A stretch of 64,000 nt of DNA from Paracyclopina nana (Eukaryota > Arthropoda > Copepoda > Cyclopoida > Cyclopettidae), in NCBI GenBank assembly GCA_019096065.1, contig JAGUCH010000003.1, forward strand, positions 1,922,001-1,986,000, read 5' to 3'. Of the stretch, positions 42,454 to 64,000 are shown piece after piece (within the stretch, counting starts at the first letter, position 1; every line of letters starts with the position of its first letter). Below the pieces are notes generated by a model, which saw only the letters and a program-made list of their open reading frames with translations, ran no database searches and was not told where the DNA came from. The position numbers were made by a program, and so were the translations under genes.

Positions 42454-44817
42454 TTAGAAAAACCCATCGCCGGTGGGGTCGTTGAGCCAGGGGTAGTTGT
42501 TGGGACACCTGACGCAGGTGTGCAGGTGTAGGGCTTCTCCGGGCAACTCCTTGGTGGACAATTTGCACTTGCTGGCCACGACGCAGGCGGGCTTGGGCTC
42601 AATGGCACACTTCTCCTTCCAGGGCTCGAAGGTCCTGGCCTCCTCAACGTTTCTGGGGTTCTGGATCCACTGGATCACCTGGGTCATGGTCACAAAGTAG
42701 ACATCGTTATGAGTCTCCAGAATCTCGTCCACCCAGTAGAGGAAAGCATCCAAGTACTCGGGGTTATTCTTGAGCCAGGCAGCATGGAAGAAAAGGCCAA
42801 GGGGAGCCCTGTTTTGGTCATAATGGCGATAAAAGTTGTGGGTGAGGAAGTTGTAGAATTGATCGCCGGACAGGATGTTGGAGCAAGAGTCCACCATGGC
42901 ACAGCCTGGAAGATCTTCATCGACAGTGGGATCTTCACGCCTGTCCAACTCATTCATGACCATCTCCCACACTGCGTGGGATCTGGTGGGGCACTTCTGC
43001 AAATCACCATGGCACCTGTGGGGCATTCTGAAGTACATGGTATAAGGCCACAACGGTGGGTTCTGGAGGGGAGCAGTGATGGACGAGTCATAGAGGAAAG
43101 CTTGCTCCTCCATCATGGTGAATTGGTTGTTGCCACCAACTCTAAGGTAGGGAGCCCTCAGGCCGACAACAGAGTTATCAGTGATGTTGGCAAACTTGTC
43201 GATGATCAGCCTTGATCCAGCCATTTCCTTAGCCCAGTCATCGACTGACGCTTCAGTCCAGAAGAGTTCATCATTGTTGTGGGTGATTGAGTGGGCTGCA
43301 ATTTCATGACCCATGTAGTGCATTTCTTGAACGGATGAATAATTGGTGTATTTGTGGGACACAAAGAACGAGCCCTTGATGTCACAGCCATTAGGGTTCT
43401 TCCTCTGTCTGTTGAAGATCTCGCGGTAGAGGTCAATGTTGTTGTTGTTGATCGCATCATCAAAAGTCACCGTGATCATTTGGGGGACATTTTGGCAATT
43501 TGACCCGGAAGGGCCAACCTTGCAAAGACCACCGGGGACTTGAGTGCCATCTTCAGAGCAGAAGCAATCGGGGAGCTTGCAGATGGTTGTGTCACAGGGT
43601 GGAGCCCTGTTGGGATCAGTGTCAATATCTACGAAACGCCTCATTAGCAACCATGAATCATGACTGAATAATCAAAAAAAGTTACCACAAGCATTTTCGT
43701 CTGAGCCATCATTGCAGTCCTTTTCGCCATTGCAGAAAAGGCCGCGCTCGATGCAATTTCCGTCTCCGCAGGCCAAGAAATTTTCTTGGCAGAGAGGCTC
43801 ATCAGTGAAGAGCAGGGGCTTCACCTTCTTTTCTTTGGTCTTTGCATCGCAGTTTTTCACAGCGTCCTTCCAATCGCAAGTCTGCTTCTCAATATCGAAG
43901 GCTAAACCTGCGGGACAGCGAATGGCTTGGAGACCCTACGAGGAAAAAAAGATATCTTAACTTGTATGCTACTTTCTCTCACGCAATCTCTCAAATTCAA
44001 ATGCGCTGGGTGCCCAAAGGTCATGCAGAAAAGGGTTCAAGGCTTCGAGTTCAATTGTTGCCAGCTACTAATTTCTGCTCCACCCTTCTACTACTTTGGG
44101 AAAAGACGTGTGATCGAATCTGTCAAGGTGGACTGGCTGTAATAACTTGCGAGCTCAGGGTCAAGCCATGGCCATCTGGTCTACTTACTGAAGCTGTGCA
44201 TTGGATGACATCCCGACACTTGTCATCTCCGGTCTCGAGTCGGAACCACTCGCCAGCTCCTTTATCCTGGCAAAGCTGCCTCTCCAGCTCTTCATCGTCG
44301 ATCTCTTGCCTCCTCACACGATGATGGACGTCGGCTATAAAAAAGTTCCGGTTGGTAGTAGGGATTATTGCACAAAGAGATGCTTATCTCTCTCGGTGGT
44401 GGACCCAACTTTCTCCAAGCCTATTGCAAGATTTATCGAGCCCACCACGTACTGCTATACGTATACTTACGCCGCACCGCCGTCCATAAAAGGAATGCTG
44501 CTGAATGCAGCTCACGAAGTGCAGCGAGATTTTAAAAGGTACCAGGTGAATTTAGCCATATTGCGAGATGAAGAAATGCGCAAAGGAAAAGGCACTTTTT
44601 TCGATTACTTTTATATTCTTACGTGGAAAATGAGCGTGACCTAATTTGTGATGCAGCTATTTAAAGATCTATCACGTAAATAGAAGCTGCGCGCTCCCGC
44701 GCGTTGAAGTCTCCCGAAAATCAATTTATCGCGTGACACCAATTGAGGCGGAAATTTGAGCTTACCAGCCGCGGCTATGTGCAGAAATATGGCCAGAAAT
44801 ATGTAACACTTCTTCAT
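42454..44817 (-). CDS. Chitin deacetylase, catalytic (group I: CBM14, LDLa, NodB)
   Basis: Four exons (44817-44766, 44334-44189, 43935-43686 and 43628-42454) fit in phase and give 540 aa. A signal peptide (MKKCYIFLAIFLHIAAA) is followed by a six-Cys chitin-binding domain (about 39-95), an LDLa repeat (about 115-149, ending DCNDGSDENAC) and a NodB deacetylase domain. All motifs are present: TFDDAIN (Asp206-Asp207), HSITH (His262, His266), RAPYLRVGG, DSSITAPL and FFHAAWL. The enzyme removes acetyl groups from chitin using a divalent metal held by one Asp and two His. It acts outside the cell on cuticle or tracheal matrix and matches the serpentine/vermiform group. The first intron has the same position and phase as in the neighbouring paralogue, evidence of tandem duplication. 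Confidence 0.97.
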
Positions 44818-44862
44818 GATCAGTTTTCTCGAAATCAGCCTGCGACGAGAGTGTCCAAGTTG

Positions 44863-44870
44863 CTTTTATA
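44863..44870 (-). promoter_or_regulatory. TATA box of the chitin deacetylase gene
   Basis: TATAAAAG on the minus strand lies 46 bp upstream of the start codon at 44817. The surrounding order resembles that of the paralogue. Confidence 0.7.
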
Positions 44871-45057
44871 CCACAATTAAGGGGGCGCGCTCCTCATCCT
44901 AAAGCGGCGGCGCGAAGCGGTTTCACTCGCTGTGCACCAAAAGCTCAAAACTTGACGACAAAGGATATACGTGTATACAGTAATAAGTTTATTATCTTCA
45001 TGCTTCTCTTTCTCCGAAAATAGCTTGTATGGTATATATGTGGCGTGTACATGATCT

Positions 45058-55698
<10,641 letters not shown>

Positions 55699-57209
55699 CA
55701 AGAGATTCTTGATGTCTTCGAAGCCTTCAAGTTGTAGTGATCTCGGATCAAGTCGCGCTGCGTATGTAATGCGTGTGTATGGAGAAAGCTGCGATTTGGT
55801 GGTGATGGTGGTAGCCTCAGCTGAAGGGCTTCAGTCGTCGTACGTGTGTGGAAAGGCCGGCGGCAGGCCGAAGGCCAGAGAAAATTGAGGCTACTGCAGC
55901 AACGCTTAATGGCAGGATGCGCGCGTTGCTTCAATTCACTATTTGCGCGTGGGCCGAGATCTGAAAGTAATGAATGATGTAGAGTGATGAACCGGTGGCC
56001 AATTCACAATTGTAATAGTTCTAAGAAAGTGGGTCATTCAAAAAAACGTGCTATGCATTGAATGCCACTGAAAATATTGCAATGACTATTCCAATGCAAT
56101 GAGAACTCTAAAAAATGTACGTATGTCATAAGAGAGGTTGCGCCGTGTCAGAGTCAAATCTTCCGCCTTGAACGGAGAAAAATCCGTGCGTGACTTAATT
56201 TAGCGTTATCAAAGCTCTCGACTAATCAGGTTAGCCTTGGCAGGTTACTTGTACAATCAACCCACCATATATAGCCTTGATATCGGTTTTCACAACTTCC
56301 GTTCGAAGTGTTTTCGTTTCTTCAGGCTTTTCAGGACTGATGATTTGTAAATACTTAAAACTGAGTCAGATCGGACGGAAAATTTGAGGAAGCATAACTC
56401 ACGCAACTGCCAACAGGACTTGGCCATCAATGCGATGCTTGCTAAGCGGATTTTTCATCATCATTTAATGAAGTGTTTGTGGTAAAGAAGGAAAGAAAGC
56501 CATCAAGGAGAGTAAACTTCTTCCCATCTTCATCATCATTAAGCGGTGGTAGCGGTGAAGGAAAGAGAAGAAATGAGCGACAGTTGCTCAAGTTTGATGC
56601 TGTTTGAACAACGACGGCTTCAAAAAGGCCGCACAGCAACGCAATTCAGTTGCCGGCCGCATAGTGGCGGTGCGCTGTGGGTGGAGCAATCATGGCCTTT
56701 CTTTTTCCCGAGCCTTTGCTTGCAGCAGCTTCTTGTTACTTAGCCGTCTGCTCATCAATACTAAGCCGGCCCTGCTCGCCGAAACTCCCGCGAGGGCCGA
56801 CCATTTTGACGTCATCGCTGAGGTCGCTGTTGCTGTTTCTTCCTCTCCATTCAAAGAACTGACGAGCGACGCAAGTTCAGGCAAAAAAGTCAACAAATCA
56901 GGCTCTTTTGACGGACAAACAAAAAAGACCAACCTGAAGCAAACAAATAATTATTTTCTCGCCAATTCACTGGAAGATTCTGCGAAAGAGTCAGCTGACG
57001 TTTTTCTTACATATTGGCGGCCATTCCTGCGTTTCAGACCTGCTCGGTTTCATTTCGATCCTCAGTTTCCAACAGAAGACGACGGACGGGCGCTGGCCAT
57101 CATCAAGATCAAGTGCAGTTAGAAGAAGAAATCACTGTGAGATAATTTCTGCATATGGACTTGTGAGTGGGCGCCAGAATCCATTGTCAACGCTGCCAAT
57201 GAGGGCGGC
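55699..57209. other. Divergent intergenic region between AMPD and striatin
   Basis: The region must contain the distal AMPD promoter (minus) and the striatin promoter and 5' UTR (plus). Open frames here, the longest being 172 codons at 56604-57122, have low-complexity composition and no domain. No clear TATA box was assigned. Confidence 0.6.
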
Positions 57210-60154
57210 ATGAGGATCGAAAGTGACCAGATGGACGAGCTCAGCAACGCCGAGTCGGCGGCCTCTGCGGCCGCGGGAGGGTCGGGAAACAATCTTGGGG
57301 CTTCGGGAGGCCGCGGAGGATCCGGCTCAGCCTCCGGCCTACATTATTCTATACCTGGCATTTTGCACTTCCTCCAACACGAATGGGCCCGTTTCGAGAT
57401 GGAGCGGGGTCAGTGGGAAGGAGAACGCGCAGAACTTCAGGTAAGCCTAGAGAGAGAGAGAGATGACAACTGCGGTGTCCCTCACATTCCTTGTTTTGCA
57501 GGCCCGAATAGCGTTTCTGCAGGGTGAGCGCAAAGGCCAAGAGAACCTGAAGAATGACCTTGTGCGTCGTATCAAGATGCTGGAGTACGCTCTGAAGCAG
57601 GAGAGAGCAAAGTACGCCAAGCTCAAGTATGGCAGTGACGCAAGCAGCGCGGCTGACCCTACCAAGCCTCCCTTGGAAGAGGAAGGTATCGAGCTGCCGC
57701 CCATAGATGGGGAAAATTACATTGCTGTGTCAAATGTCAATTGGCGGCAAGGGCGACAGCTTCTACGACAGTAAGCGCTCCTCACTTTTGGTGTGACTCC
57801 TTCTGAGTGCCCCCTTTATTTGTAGGTATCTGCACGAAATCGGGTACACGGACACCATAATCGACGTGCGGTCTAACCGTGTCAGATCGTTGCTCGGCCT
57901 CCACGACGTTGGCGGAGACGATAAAGATGGGCCAAACCGAACCAACAACGGCATCAATGGTTCAGAGCCACTCAATGCAACAGCGAGAAGAGCTGGCAAC
58001 AATGACAACTCGGCTGGATCGTCGGGTGGCTCCAACCGTCGGGTGGTGGCCTCCACACTGGCAGAAGAAATGATGATTGACACCGAAGATGCCGTTTTGG
58101 CCAACTTTGACTTCTTGTCGTCGGAGGTAAGTGGCAACTATTTAATTTGAATCGGAGGGCAGTGCATACAGCATGTAAACCTTCCAGGTTGAAGTGGATG
58201 ACGACGATGAGGCGATGGACAACAGTGAAGACGGTTACTCCGACCTGAAGCTGAAAGGTGCGAGTGACATGGAAGAAAAGGAAGGCGAGGAAGCGCTAGA
58301 CTTCAAGTTCGTCTCTGGGAACAGTGGTGGAAAAGATTCAGTCGACGGCTTGAAAGGTGAAGATCAGGATGACAATCCAGATGGGGATTGGGGTCAGTAG
58401 CAGCCACCATAGCTTACGTTATATTTTTCTCACCTGCTAGTACTACAACATTAGTTGCCATTTTTAGATATAGAGCCCTCGGAGCTTGAACGCCTCAAGC
58501 GACTGTACAAAGGAGAAAACAAAAAGAGATTAAGCCTCAAAGAAGGTAGTCGACATAGGGGGGAAAACGGGGTGATGCTGTGATGATCTTCTTTCATTTT
58601 TGCACTCGGTTGAACTTGAGAGGAAGCACATACTTTTTCACAATTGAGGGGAATCGCCATAATATATGTCACGTGGGCGCGCATTCAATTATCTCTTTTG
58701 TGTTGTAGGCCTAACGAGCGGTTCGGTCGTCCACTTTGGTACTGGTGTCGGAGGAAAGGCTGGTGGCCCCCCAAGGCCAGCAGCCCCCTCGTCTTCTAAC
58801 ATTGACAGAGAAAAAGACCTTACAAGTAGTCTCGAGCTTGGGGAACTGGGACAGCTCACCATAACCAATGATTACGATGTAAGTACTGATATGATGGCTG
58901 AAAGCTCATAGGGAAAACTATGATTGTTTCGCTCTGCAGCAAATCACCACGCCTAAAGAGGCATTCCGCAAAACTTGGAGCGCCAAACACACTCTTCGGA
59001 GCCACTTTGATGGCGTTCGGGCCCTCGGCTTCCACCCCACGGAGCCAGTTTTGATCACGGCCTCAGAAGACCAAACACTCAAGTACTGGAACCTCGAGAA
59101 GACGATTCCCGCGAAGAAATCCGCTGCCCTCGATGTTGAGCCCATGTATACATTCAGAGCGCACACCGGGCCCGTCTTGTCCCTCACCATCTCGTCGGCG
59201 GGAGACCAATGTTTCTCTGGTGGCCTCGACAGCACCATCAGAGTGTGGAAAATGCCTCACCCTAACGTGGACCCATACGACAAATTTGGTAAGAGCGGTA
59301 ACTTTGCGTGGAGAAGAGAAATTGGATGTAATTAGCTCCTCTTCTCGCAACAGATGCTAGTGTGTTAGCGGCAACGCTGCTTGGTCACACGGATGCGGTT
59401 TGGAGCCTGTCTTACAACGCCTCGCGGCAACAGCTCTTGTCGGCCTCAAGTGACGGCAGCGTCAAGCTGTGGTCCCCGACGCAGCACCCAACACGGCCTT
59501 TGTTGAGGACGTTCGAGAACGAGTCAGGTGCCACGCCCACATCCGTGGACTGGGTCAAGGAGAACCCTTCGCATATGGTAGCCTCGTACTCCAATGCCGA
59601 GTGTATCATTTACGACATAGAGACGGGCGACCCTGTTATTAAGCTCGACACAACCCAGGTAAATCTATAAGAGCCATGTCAGTTATTTCAGGCGTGCGAT
59701 TCTACAAGTCTTATGATTGTAGGATGGTCCTGAGGTCGGTCCCATTACGAAAGTTGTGTCGCATCCGACGCTTCCGTTGACCATTACAGCGCATGAAGAT
59801 CGGCATATACGCTTCTTTGACAACACTACCGGGAAGCAGACCCACGTGATGGTGGCCCATCTGGACGCCGTTACCTCCCTTGCTATAGATACCTACGGCC
59901 TCTATCTTATTTCAGGAAGTACGTTGCGACTCTCAGTTCTAGGGCTTCTTCTCTCTCTCTCACCAACGACTGATTTATTTTCAGGTCACGATAGCAGCGT
60001 TCGCCTTTGGAACCTTGAGACGAAGACGTGCGTTCAAGAAATCACCGCGCACCGCAAAAAGTTCGACGAAAGCATATTTGACGTTGCCTTTCATCCCTCA
60101 ATACCTTACATTGCGAGTGCGGGAGCTGATGCTCTCGCCAAGGTCTTTGTTTGA
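57210..60154 (+). CDS. Striatin (STRIPAK scaffold, WD40)
   Basis: Ten exons: 57210-57440, 57502-57770, 57826-58126, 58188-58392, 58468-58545, 58709-58878, 58940-59288, 59354-59658, 59723-59918 and 59985-60154. All phases agree, giving 757 aa (human striatins about 710-800; Drosophila Cka about 730). The N-terminus is Gly/Ser-rich; HYSIPGILHFLQHEWARFEM is the caveolin-binding part, followed by a coiled coil to about residue 125 (ERKGQENLKNDLVRRIKMLE). A long acidic middle region follows, then WD40 repeats from about 450 (LRSHFDGVRALGFHPTEPVL, FRAHTGPVLSL, LLGHTDAVWSLSY, SHDSSVRLWNLE) to the end SAGADALAKVFV. Striatins are regulatory subunits of PP2A and the core of the STRIPAK complex, which restrains Hippo-pathway kinases and other GCK kinases. 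A poly(A) signal lies at 60556. Confidence 0.97.
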
Positions 60155-60555
60155 ACAAAAACTCATTTACCACAGTGACGTGAGCGTGAAAGACTCCATG
60201 TTGTGCAAATTAAATCTTCCAAAAGGTCATCGTCGTCCTACTTTTCAAGTTGGATAAAAAGAAATTGGTTTTATGACGACGAGAGAAAGCAAGATCCTTC
60301 CTGCATGCGAAGAAGCCGCCGCGATTTTTTTCTACCACAACTACAGTACCAACTTGCTGAAAATATCATCATCTATGAAATGAGGAAGCAGAAAGACTTA
60401 CGAATCCTTGATTAAATCTATAACTAAACTCGAATTGAACTAAAATGCTGTTGGTTGTCGCCAGCATCAGCAAGCAGGAAATTCTCCTTTTCTACACTCG
60501 GTAATCACACACACACACTACCCCACGTATACGTTTTTAGTTCAACCTCCTTGGC

Positions 60556-60561
60556 AATAAA
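60556..60561 (+). promoter_or_regulatory. Striatin poly(A) signal
   Basis: AATAAA lies 402 bp after the striatin stop codon. The CLIC signal on the other strand is 40 bp further on, so the two mature 3' ends probably overlap or abut. Confidence 0.6.
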
Positions 60562-60600
60562 ACCGATTCAAGTACATCATAGTGTGTTGATTAGAATATA

Positions 60601-60606
60601 TTTATT
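60601..60606 (-). promoter_or_regulatory. CLIC poly(A) signal
   Basis: AATAAA on the minus strand lies about 130 bp after the CLIC stop codon at 60736. Confidence 0.6.
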
Positions 60607-60735
60607 ATATATAGTAGTGTTGATGAAGGAGCTGCAGCAAATATAGAATAGGATCGATCAGGGGCGAATTGAAGTTGCGAGTTCGGAAGGATTCAGTTGA
60701 TAGATCATCAGAAGTCACCAAATCGTTAAATTACA

Positions 60736-61509
60736 TTAGATGGCTTCAGGCACAGTGTTGGTGAATGTCGGAGATTCCAGCTCTTCCCGCTTGGACACTT
60801 TCGTGCCCTGCTGCAGTTTGTAGTGGTTGATGATGTCCTGGTCCGCGGGGCAGCTCTGTGTGAACGCGTCAAGCTTGTACATCTCTCCGAAGTAAGCCCA
60901 GAGCGCCTTTAAATGACCAGGGATATGAAAGTCGGCGAAGAATTCGCCTGCCACTCGAATGTGCTGCAGCTTTGGCATGAGCTCGCAGTCGAAGCAGCAC
61001 ATGGTGTCTCCCGTCAAGAACCTGCTGCCCTTGGACTCCATGTGGTCGTTGATCTTTTGCAGATTGGCCAACAGAATCTCTTTGGAGTGGGCATCCTTTT
61101 TCAGCAGCATGATTTTAAACTTGGAGTACACGTTCTCGATCTTGGAAGCCACTTCCTTGTCCCTGACGAACAGGTTGTGGCCTCCGGGAATGTTCTTCAT
61201 GATGTGGCGCTCGATGTCTTCGTTCTCCAGGATGGCCACGCCCTCGTCGAGGAGAATGGGCGGCGGCGTCGCCTCGAAATTGGAGCGAAAGTCCGGCGGC
61301 GGCTTCAGCATGTCCACCGTCGTGATCTTGAGTGAGATGGTCTTCAGCTCGGCCAATAAGTAGAGGTCCATGAAGTACTCGTGACAAAAGAGACAAGCCC
61401 CCTTGCGACGACCATCGATGGTCGACGCCTTGATGATGAGCTCGATTTCAGGCACATTGTGACTTTCTCCGCCGTTGCTAGTTTGCTCCTCGGCGTTGGT
61501 ATCCGCCAT
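60736..61509 (-). CDS. Clic: Chloride intracellular channel protein (CLIC), intronless
   Basis: A single continuous frame of 257 aa starts at MADTNAEEQTSNGG. An upstream in-frame ATG at 61629 would add 40 residues, but family length and a typical CLIC start (PEIELIIKASTIDGRRKGAC) favour the shorter form. The GST-like fold is recognisable: ACLFCHEYFMDLYLLAELK corresponds to the redox-active site and putative membrane segment, PPPILLDEGVAILENEDIE to the thioredoxin-fold cis-Pro region, and FLTGDTMCCFDCELMPKLQH to the all-helical domain. CLIC proteins are soluble glutaredoxin-like enzymes that can associate with membranes; invertebrate members include Drosophila Clic and nematode EXC-4. The gene has no intron although its neighbours have several, so it may be a retrocopy that replaced the parent or simply have lost its introns. 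Confidence 0.95.
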   Translation of the reverse strand: MADTNAEEQTSNGGESHNVPEIELIIKASTIDGRRKGACLFCHEYFMDLYLLAELKTISLKITTVDMLKPPPDFRSNFEATPPPILLDEGVAILENEDIERHIMKNIPGGHNLFVRDKEVASKIENVYSKFKIMLLKKDAHSKEILLANLQKINDHMESKGSRFLTGDTMCCFDCELMPKLQHIRVAGEFFADFHIPGHLKALWAYFGEMYKLDAFTQSCPADQDIINHYKLQQGTKVSKREELESPTFTNTVPEAI

Positions 61510-61629
61510 TTTTGCTGGAGGTTCACTCGGGAATCCGGTTTGCTCAAGATGAGGAGATTCTTTCGAATGGAAGACTTTGTAGATCTTCTGAACTGGAAGT
61601 TTCGTTTGCACTTTGCAGACAAGTTTCAA

Positions 61630-62485
61630 AATTTGCCAATTCGAAAAGTAACCCGGTCAAGGAAAATCCAAACTGAAGAAAGTTGAAATTCCTGAACTGG
61701 CTATGTTATAAGGTAAGATGGTACTAGCTTTGGTACAAAAATAAGCAGTTTTGACCGTAACTTCATGTTCAGTCTCTTTTGTTGAGATAGGATATGAATT
61801 TTTGGATTTATATTTTGGCCCTAGAAATGGCAGCTCGGCTTCTCCAATCACCTTAACAGGGCGCCACTGCTTCCAAGCTCAATCAGGGTTTTTAATGCGC
61901 AATAAAATGCTCCACGCACCATTAACTCTTTTTTAGGGAAACTTGATTTGTATACAAACGAAATTGGCAATTTGGCAGAAAAACTAACAGTTGTATTGGT
62001 TAGCTTATAAGAGGATAACGGCAGTTTTGCACTTATTTGCTACTCATAAAGCCTTAGAAATAACAAACGCTCACTTTGTTTGCCCAACCAAAGTAGGATT
62101 CCTTTGTGTAGTTCTTTGATTTGCTTCAAAAAGTGGCTGTTTTTGACATCTTTTGAGGCCATTTGGAGCCGAGAGATGAGTAGAAGAGTTTCATTTCACA
62201 TGAGTCGAGCTCTACAATTCTAAGGCTTCATTATCTACCTTTTTTGGCCTTGAATGTCAAGTCTTAATCCTTACCATGATTAAGAGTGACAGAAAACATA
62301 GGAAAAATTCTTTTTTGTAGAAATTTTCTTAGCTTTAACGTTGAAATATGCATTTTTGCTCGTGATTGCTTGCTCGTCTTATGTCACGTTCCGACGCTAA
62401 CTGGGAAAAGAATAAAAGAAAACGGAGTCGTGAAGGGGAAAATCATTGTGAAAATCTGATGGCATAGGATTTGCATGCTTGAAAC
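61630..62485. other. Divergent intergenic region between CLIC and the RRM gene
   Basis: Two promoters on opposite strands must lie here. I see no repeat or further gene. Confidence 0.6.
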
Positions 62486-63973
62486 ATGGAGGTGGACAAA
62501 AGTGCCGAGCAGGAGGAACAACTTTTGCTCGGAGATGACGGTGGCGAAGCTGGAGAAAGCTCCGAATTCACCATTGGCGATGTCGAACTCCTTCTTGGCG
62601 ACGACGATGTCAACGCATTTGCCAATGAAAGTTTCGACGAGGCTGAAGTGAAGGAGGCCACCGAGGAAGGTAAAAACAGCAACAACAGTGGCGACAATGC
62701 GGCAGAAAACGACAAAAACAAAGAGACTGGTCAGCAAATTGAAGGCCACTATAACCGTGGTCGTGGCCGGCCTCACAACCTCTTTGGCAGAGGCCGTGGG
62801 GGCTATCCCCCATTTTTCCCCAGAGGCCTTCGACCTCCGTTTCCTGGTGCAGTGCCAAGGTTTCCTCGACATCCTCCACCATTCGCATTCCGAGGCCGGC
62901 CTCCAATGTTTGGCATGAGGTATCCTCGAGGTGTCTTCATGCGGTCTTCTCGTCCCAATTTTGCTCCTGAGGAGGAAGAGGACGAGGACGAGGACGAAGA
63001 GATGACTGAGGAGAAATCCGAGGAAGGCTCCGGAGGACCGAAGCCACTCATGTCAATTCGAACGCCGAAAGACATCAAAGAAAGTGTCAAATCCCAGCTC
63101 AGAGGCAAAGGGCCTCAACTTATGGTCCCTCTGGGCATGGGCATGGGCCCCAGGTTTCATGGCATGCGAGGAATGAGGCCACCACTGCATCCTCCTCCGC
63201 AAATGCATGAGCAGCAGCCACCACCGCTGCAGTCGCAGCCTCAGCAGCCTCCTCTACCTCATCCTCAATCCTCGTCCTCATACAGGGGCTCAACACAACA
63301 CCACCACCCTCGTGGAGGTTCCCTAAAGAGGCCGTCATCGTCGTCCAATGCGGGAGGCTACCAAGAAGGGCCAAGGCCCAAAATGATGGCGCCCTTGAAC
63401 ATGGACATGCCACCTCCCTCGCAGCAGCCTCAGCAGCTGGCTCGTAGCAATTTGCGTCAAATTCAAACAGTGGACGAGCCCATGAATCAGGCCCCACCGT
63501 CGAGGCCGCACTATCATCAGCCGCGTCATCAGCAGCCGTCTTTCCAACGGCCTCCGCCTCAAATGGCAACGGCCTCTCCCTTTGTGGTCTCTCATAAGCC
63601 AGCTCCTTCCTTGACCACCATTCGCACGGTGGACTCCACTCCTTCACGACCTTCAGCTTCTCAACAGCAGCCCAAGAGCAATCTGAGGACCGTTCCTATT
63701 GTTGGCGCCTCCAACCCGACTCCTCCGCCCAAGATCACCAAGGCAGGAGGCACGAGCAGTCGAGTCATGATTTCTAACTTGCCAGCTACGATGAGCTTCG
63801 AGCGGATCAGCGCCATGACCACAGCGTGTGGAAATGTGCGCACCATCAATGTCAACGAAAACGGGACTGCAATAGTTGAGTTCACCAATCCTGGAGGCGT
63901 GGAGAACTTTATCCGTGCCAACAACCGAAAAATCATCGACCGCTCCATGATCAGTGTGGCTAGGTTAGCTTAA
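62486..63973 (+). CDS. Pro/Gly-rich RNA-binding protein with C-terminal RRM (RBM33-like)
   Basis: A single frame of 495 aa starts at a good context (GAAACATGGAGG). The N-terminus is acidic and Leu-containing (QLLLGDDGG, EFTIGDVELLLGDDDVNAF). An RG/RGR region with Phe-Pro runs (GRGRPHNLFGRGRGG, PFPGAVPRFPRHPP) and an acidic run EEEEDEDEDEEMTEE follow. A long Pro/Gln/His/Ser-rich region has the motif SNLRxIxTVD in three variants (SNLRQIQTVD, SLTTIRTVD, SNLRTVPIVG). An RRM at about 424-495 has VMISNL (RNP2) and GTAIVEF (RNP1). The order acidic N-terminus, low-complexity Pro-rich middle and single C-terminal RRM is that of RBM33, a nuclear RNA-binding protein. The assignment rests on architecture only. 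No intron is needed; further exons beyond the stop are not indicated. Confidence 0.8.
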   Translation: MEVDKSAEQEEQLLLGDDGGEAGESSEFTIGDVELLLGDDDVNAFANESFDEAEVKEATEEGKNSNNSGDNAAENDKNKETGQQIEGHYNRGRGRPHNLFGRGRGGYPPFFPRGLRPPFPGAVPRFPRHPPPFAFRGRPPMFGMRYPRGVFMRSSRPNFAPEEEEDEDEDEEMTEEKSEEGSGGPKPLMSIRTPKDIKESVKSQLRGKGPQLMVPLGMGMGPRFHGMRGMRPPLHPPPQMHEQQPPPLQSQPQQPPLPHPQSSSSYRGSTQHHHPRGGSLKRPSSSSNAGGYQEGPRPKMMAPLNMDMPPPSQQPQQLARSNLRQIQTVDEPMNQAPPSRPHYHQPRHQQPSFQRPPPQMATASPFVVSHKPAPSLTTIRTVDSTPSRPSASQQQPKSNLRTVPIVGASNPTPPPKITKAGGTSSRVMISNLPATMSFERISAMTTACGNVRTINVNENGTAIVEFTNPGGVENFIRANNRKIIDRSMISVARLA

Positions 63974-64000
63974 ATATGAAGTGAGCTTTTTTGTGAGAGT

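Noticed and set aside
56604-57122. 172-codon frame upstream of striatin
   Set aside because: No domain and mixed composition; more likely promoter and 5' UTR.

Overview
This is a eukaryotic nuclear window, almost certainly from an arthropod (a crustacean is my guess; the species cannot be read from the sequence). The evidence is spliced genes with GT-AG introns, a tandem pair of group I chitin deacetylases with chitin-binding and LDL-receptor class A domains, an FMRFamide-receptor-like GPCR, and striatin, CLIC and AMP deaminase genes with invertebrate-type sequences. No rRNA, functional tRNA, CRISPR, LTR or viral element was recognised.

Layout. (1) 1-2.7 kb: the 3' end of an RGG/glycine-rich RNA-binding protein gene (+ strand; its tail resembles hnRNP U), with a coding-like minus-strand fragment in its intron. 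(2) 3-37.6 kb: a repeat-dominated block. It holds tRNA-derived SINEs whose tails form a GC-rich hairpin, palindromic MITEs, and an unusual set of unrelated foldback-like elements whose inverted arms are built of short repeated phrases. The best resolved is a 7.8 kb Mutator-like foldback element (14551-22340) with a 9-bp target duplication and arms of 146-bp tandem repeats in higher-order order. A 2.5 kb Spy-like element (17391-19936) is inserted in it exactly between AAAA and TTTT with no duplication, and that element carries a fragment of a ubiquitin-specific protease. A 1.6 kb near-perfect hairpin with TTAA duplications lies just upstream of the GPCR gene (22.9-27.4 kb, minus strand), the only clear host gene in this block. 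Two roughly 2 kb inverted copies (9640-11661 and 32288-34390) flank the 20.6 kb that contains it.

(3) 38.3-64 kb: a gene-dense block. Two chitin deacetylase paralogues lie in tandem on the minus strand. The one at 42454-44817 keeps all catalytic residues; the one at 38344-40618 has lost the Asp-Asp pair and both metal-binding His, so it is predicted to be a pseudoenzyme. A small single-pass membrane protein gene sits between them on the + strand. Next come AMP deaminase (minus, 818 aa, at least three alternative first exons and a cassette exon, all phase 1), striatin (+, ten exons, 757 aa), an intronless CLIC gene (minus) converging on striatin, and an intronless gene for a proline/glycine-rich protein with a C-terminal RRM (RBM33-like, +).

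The genes are not functionally linked as a pathway except for the two chitin deacetylases, which would act together on extracellular chitin of cuticle or tracheal matrix. Exon models for both deacetylases, AMP deaminase, striatin and the GPCR were checked for intron phase at every junction and close to whole codon numbers.
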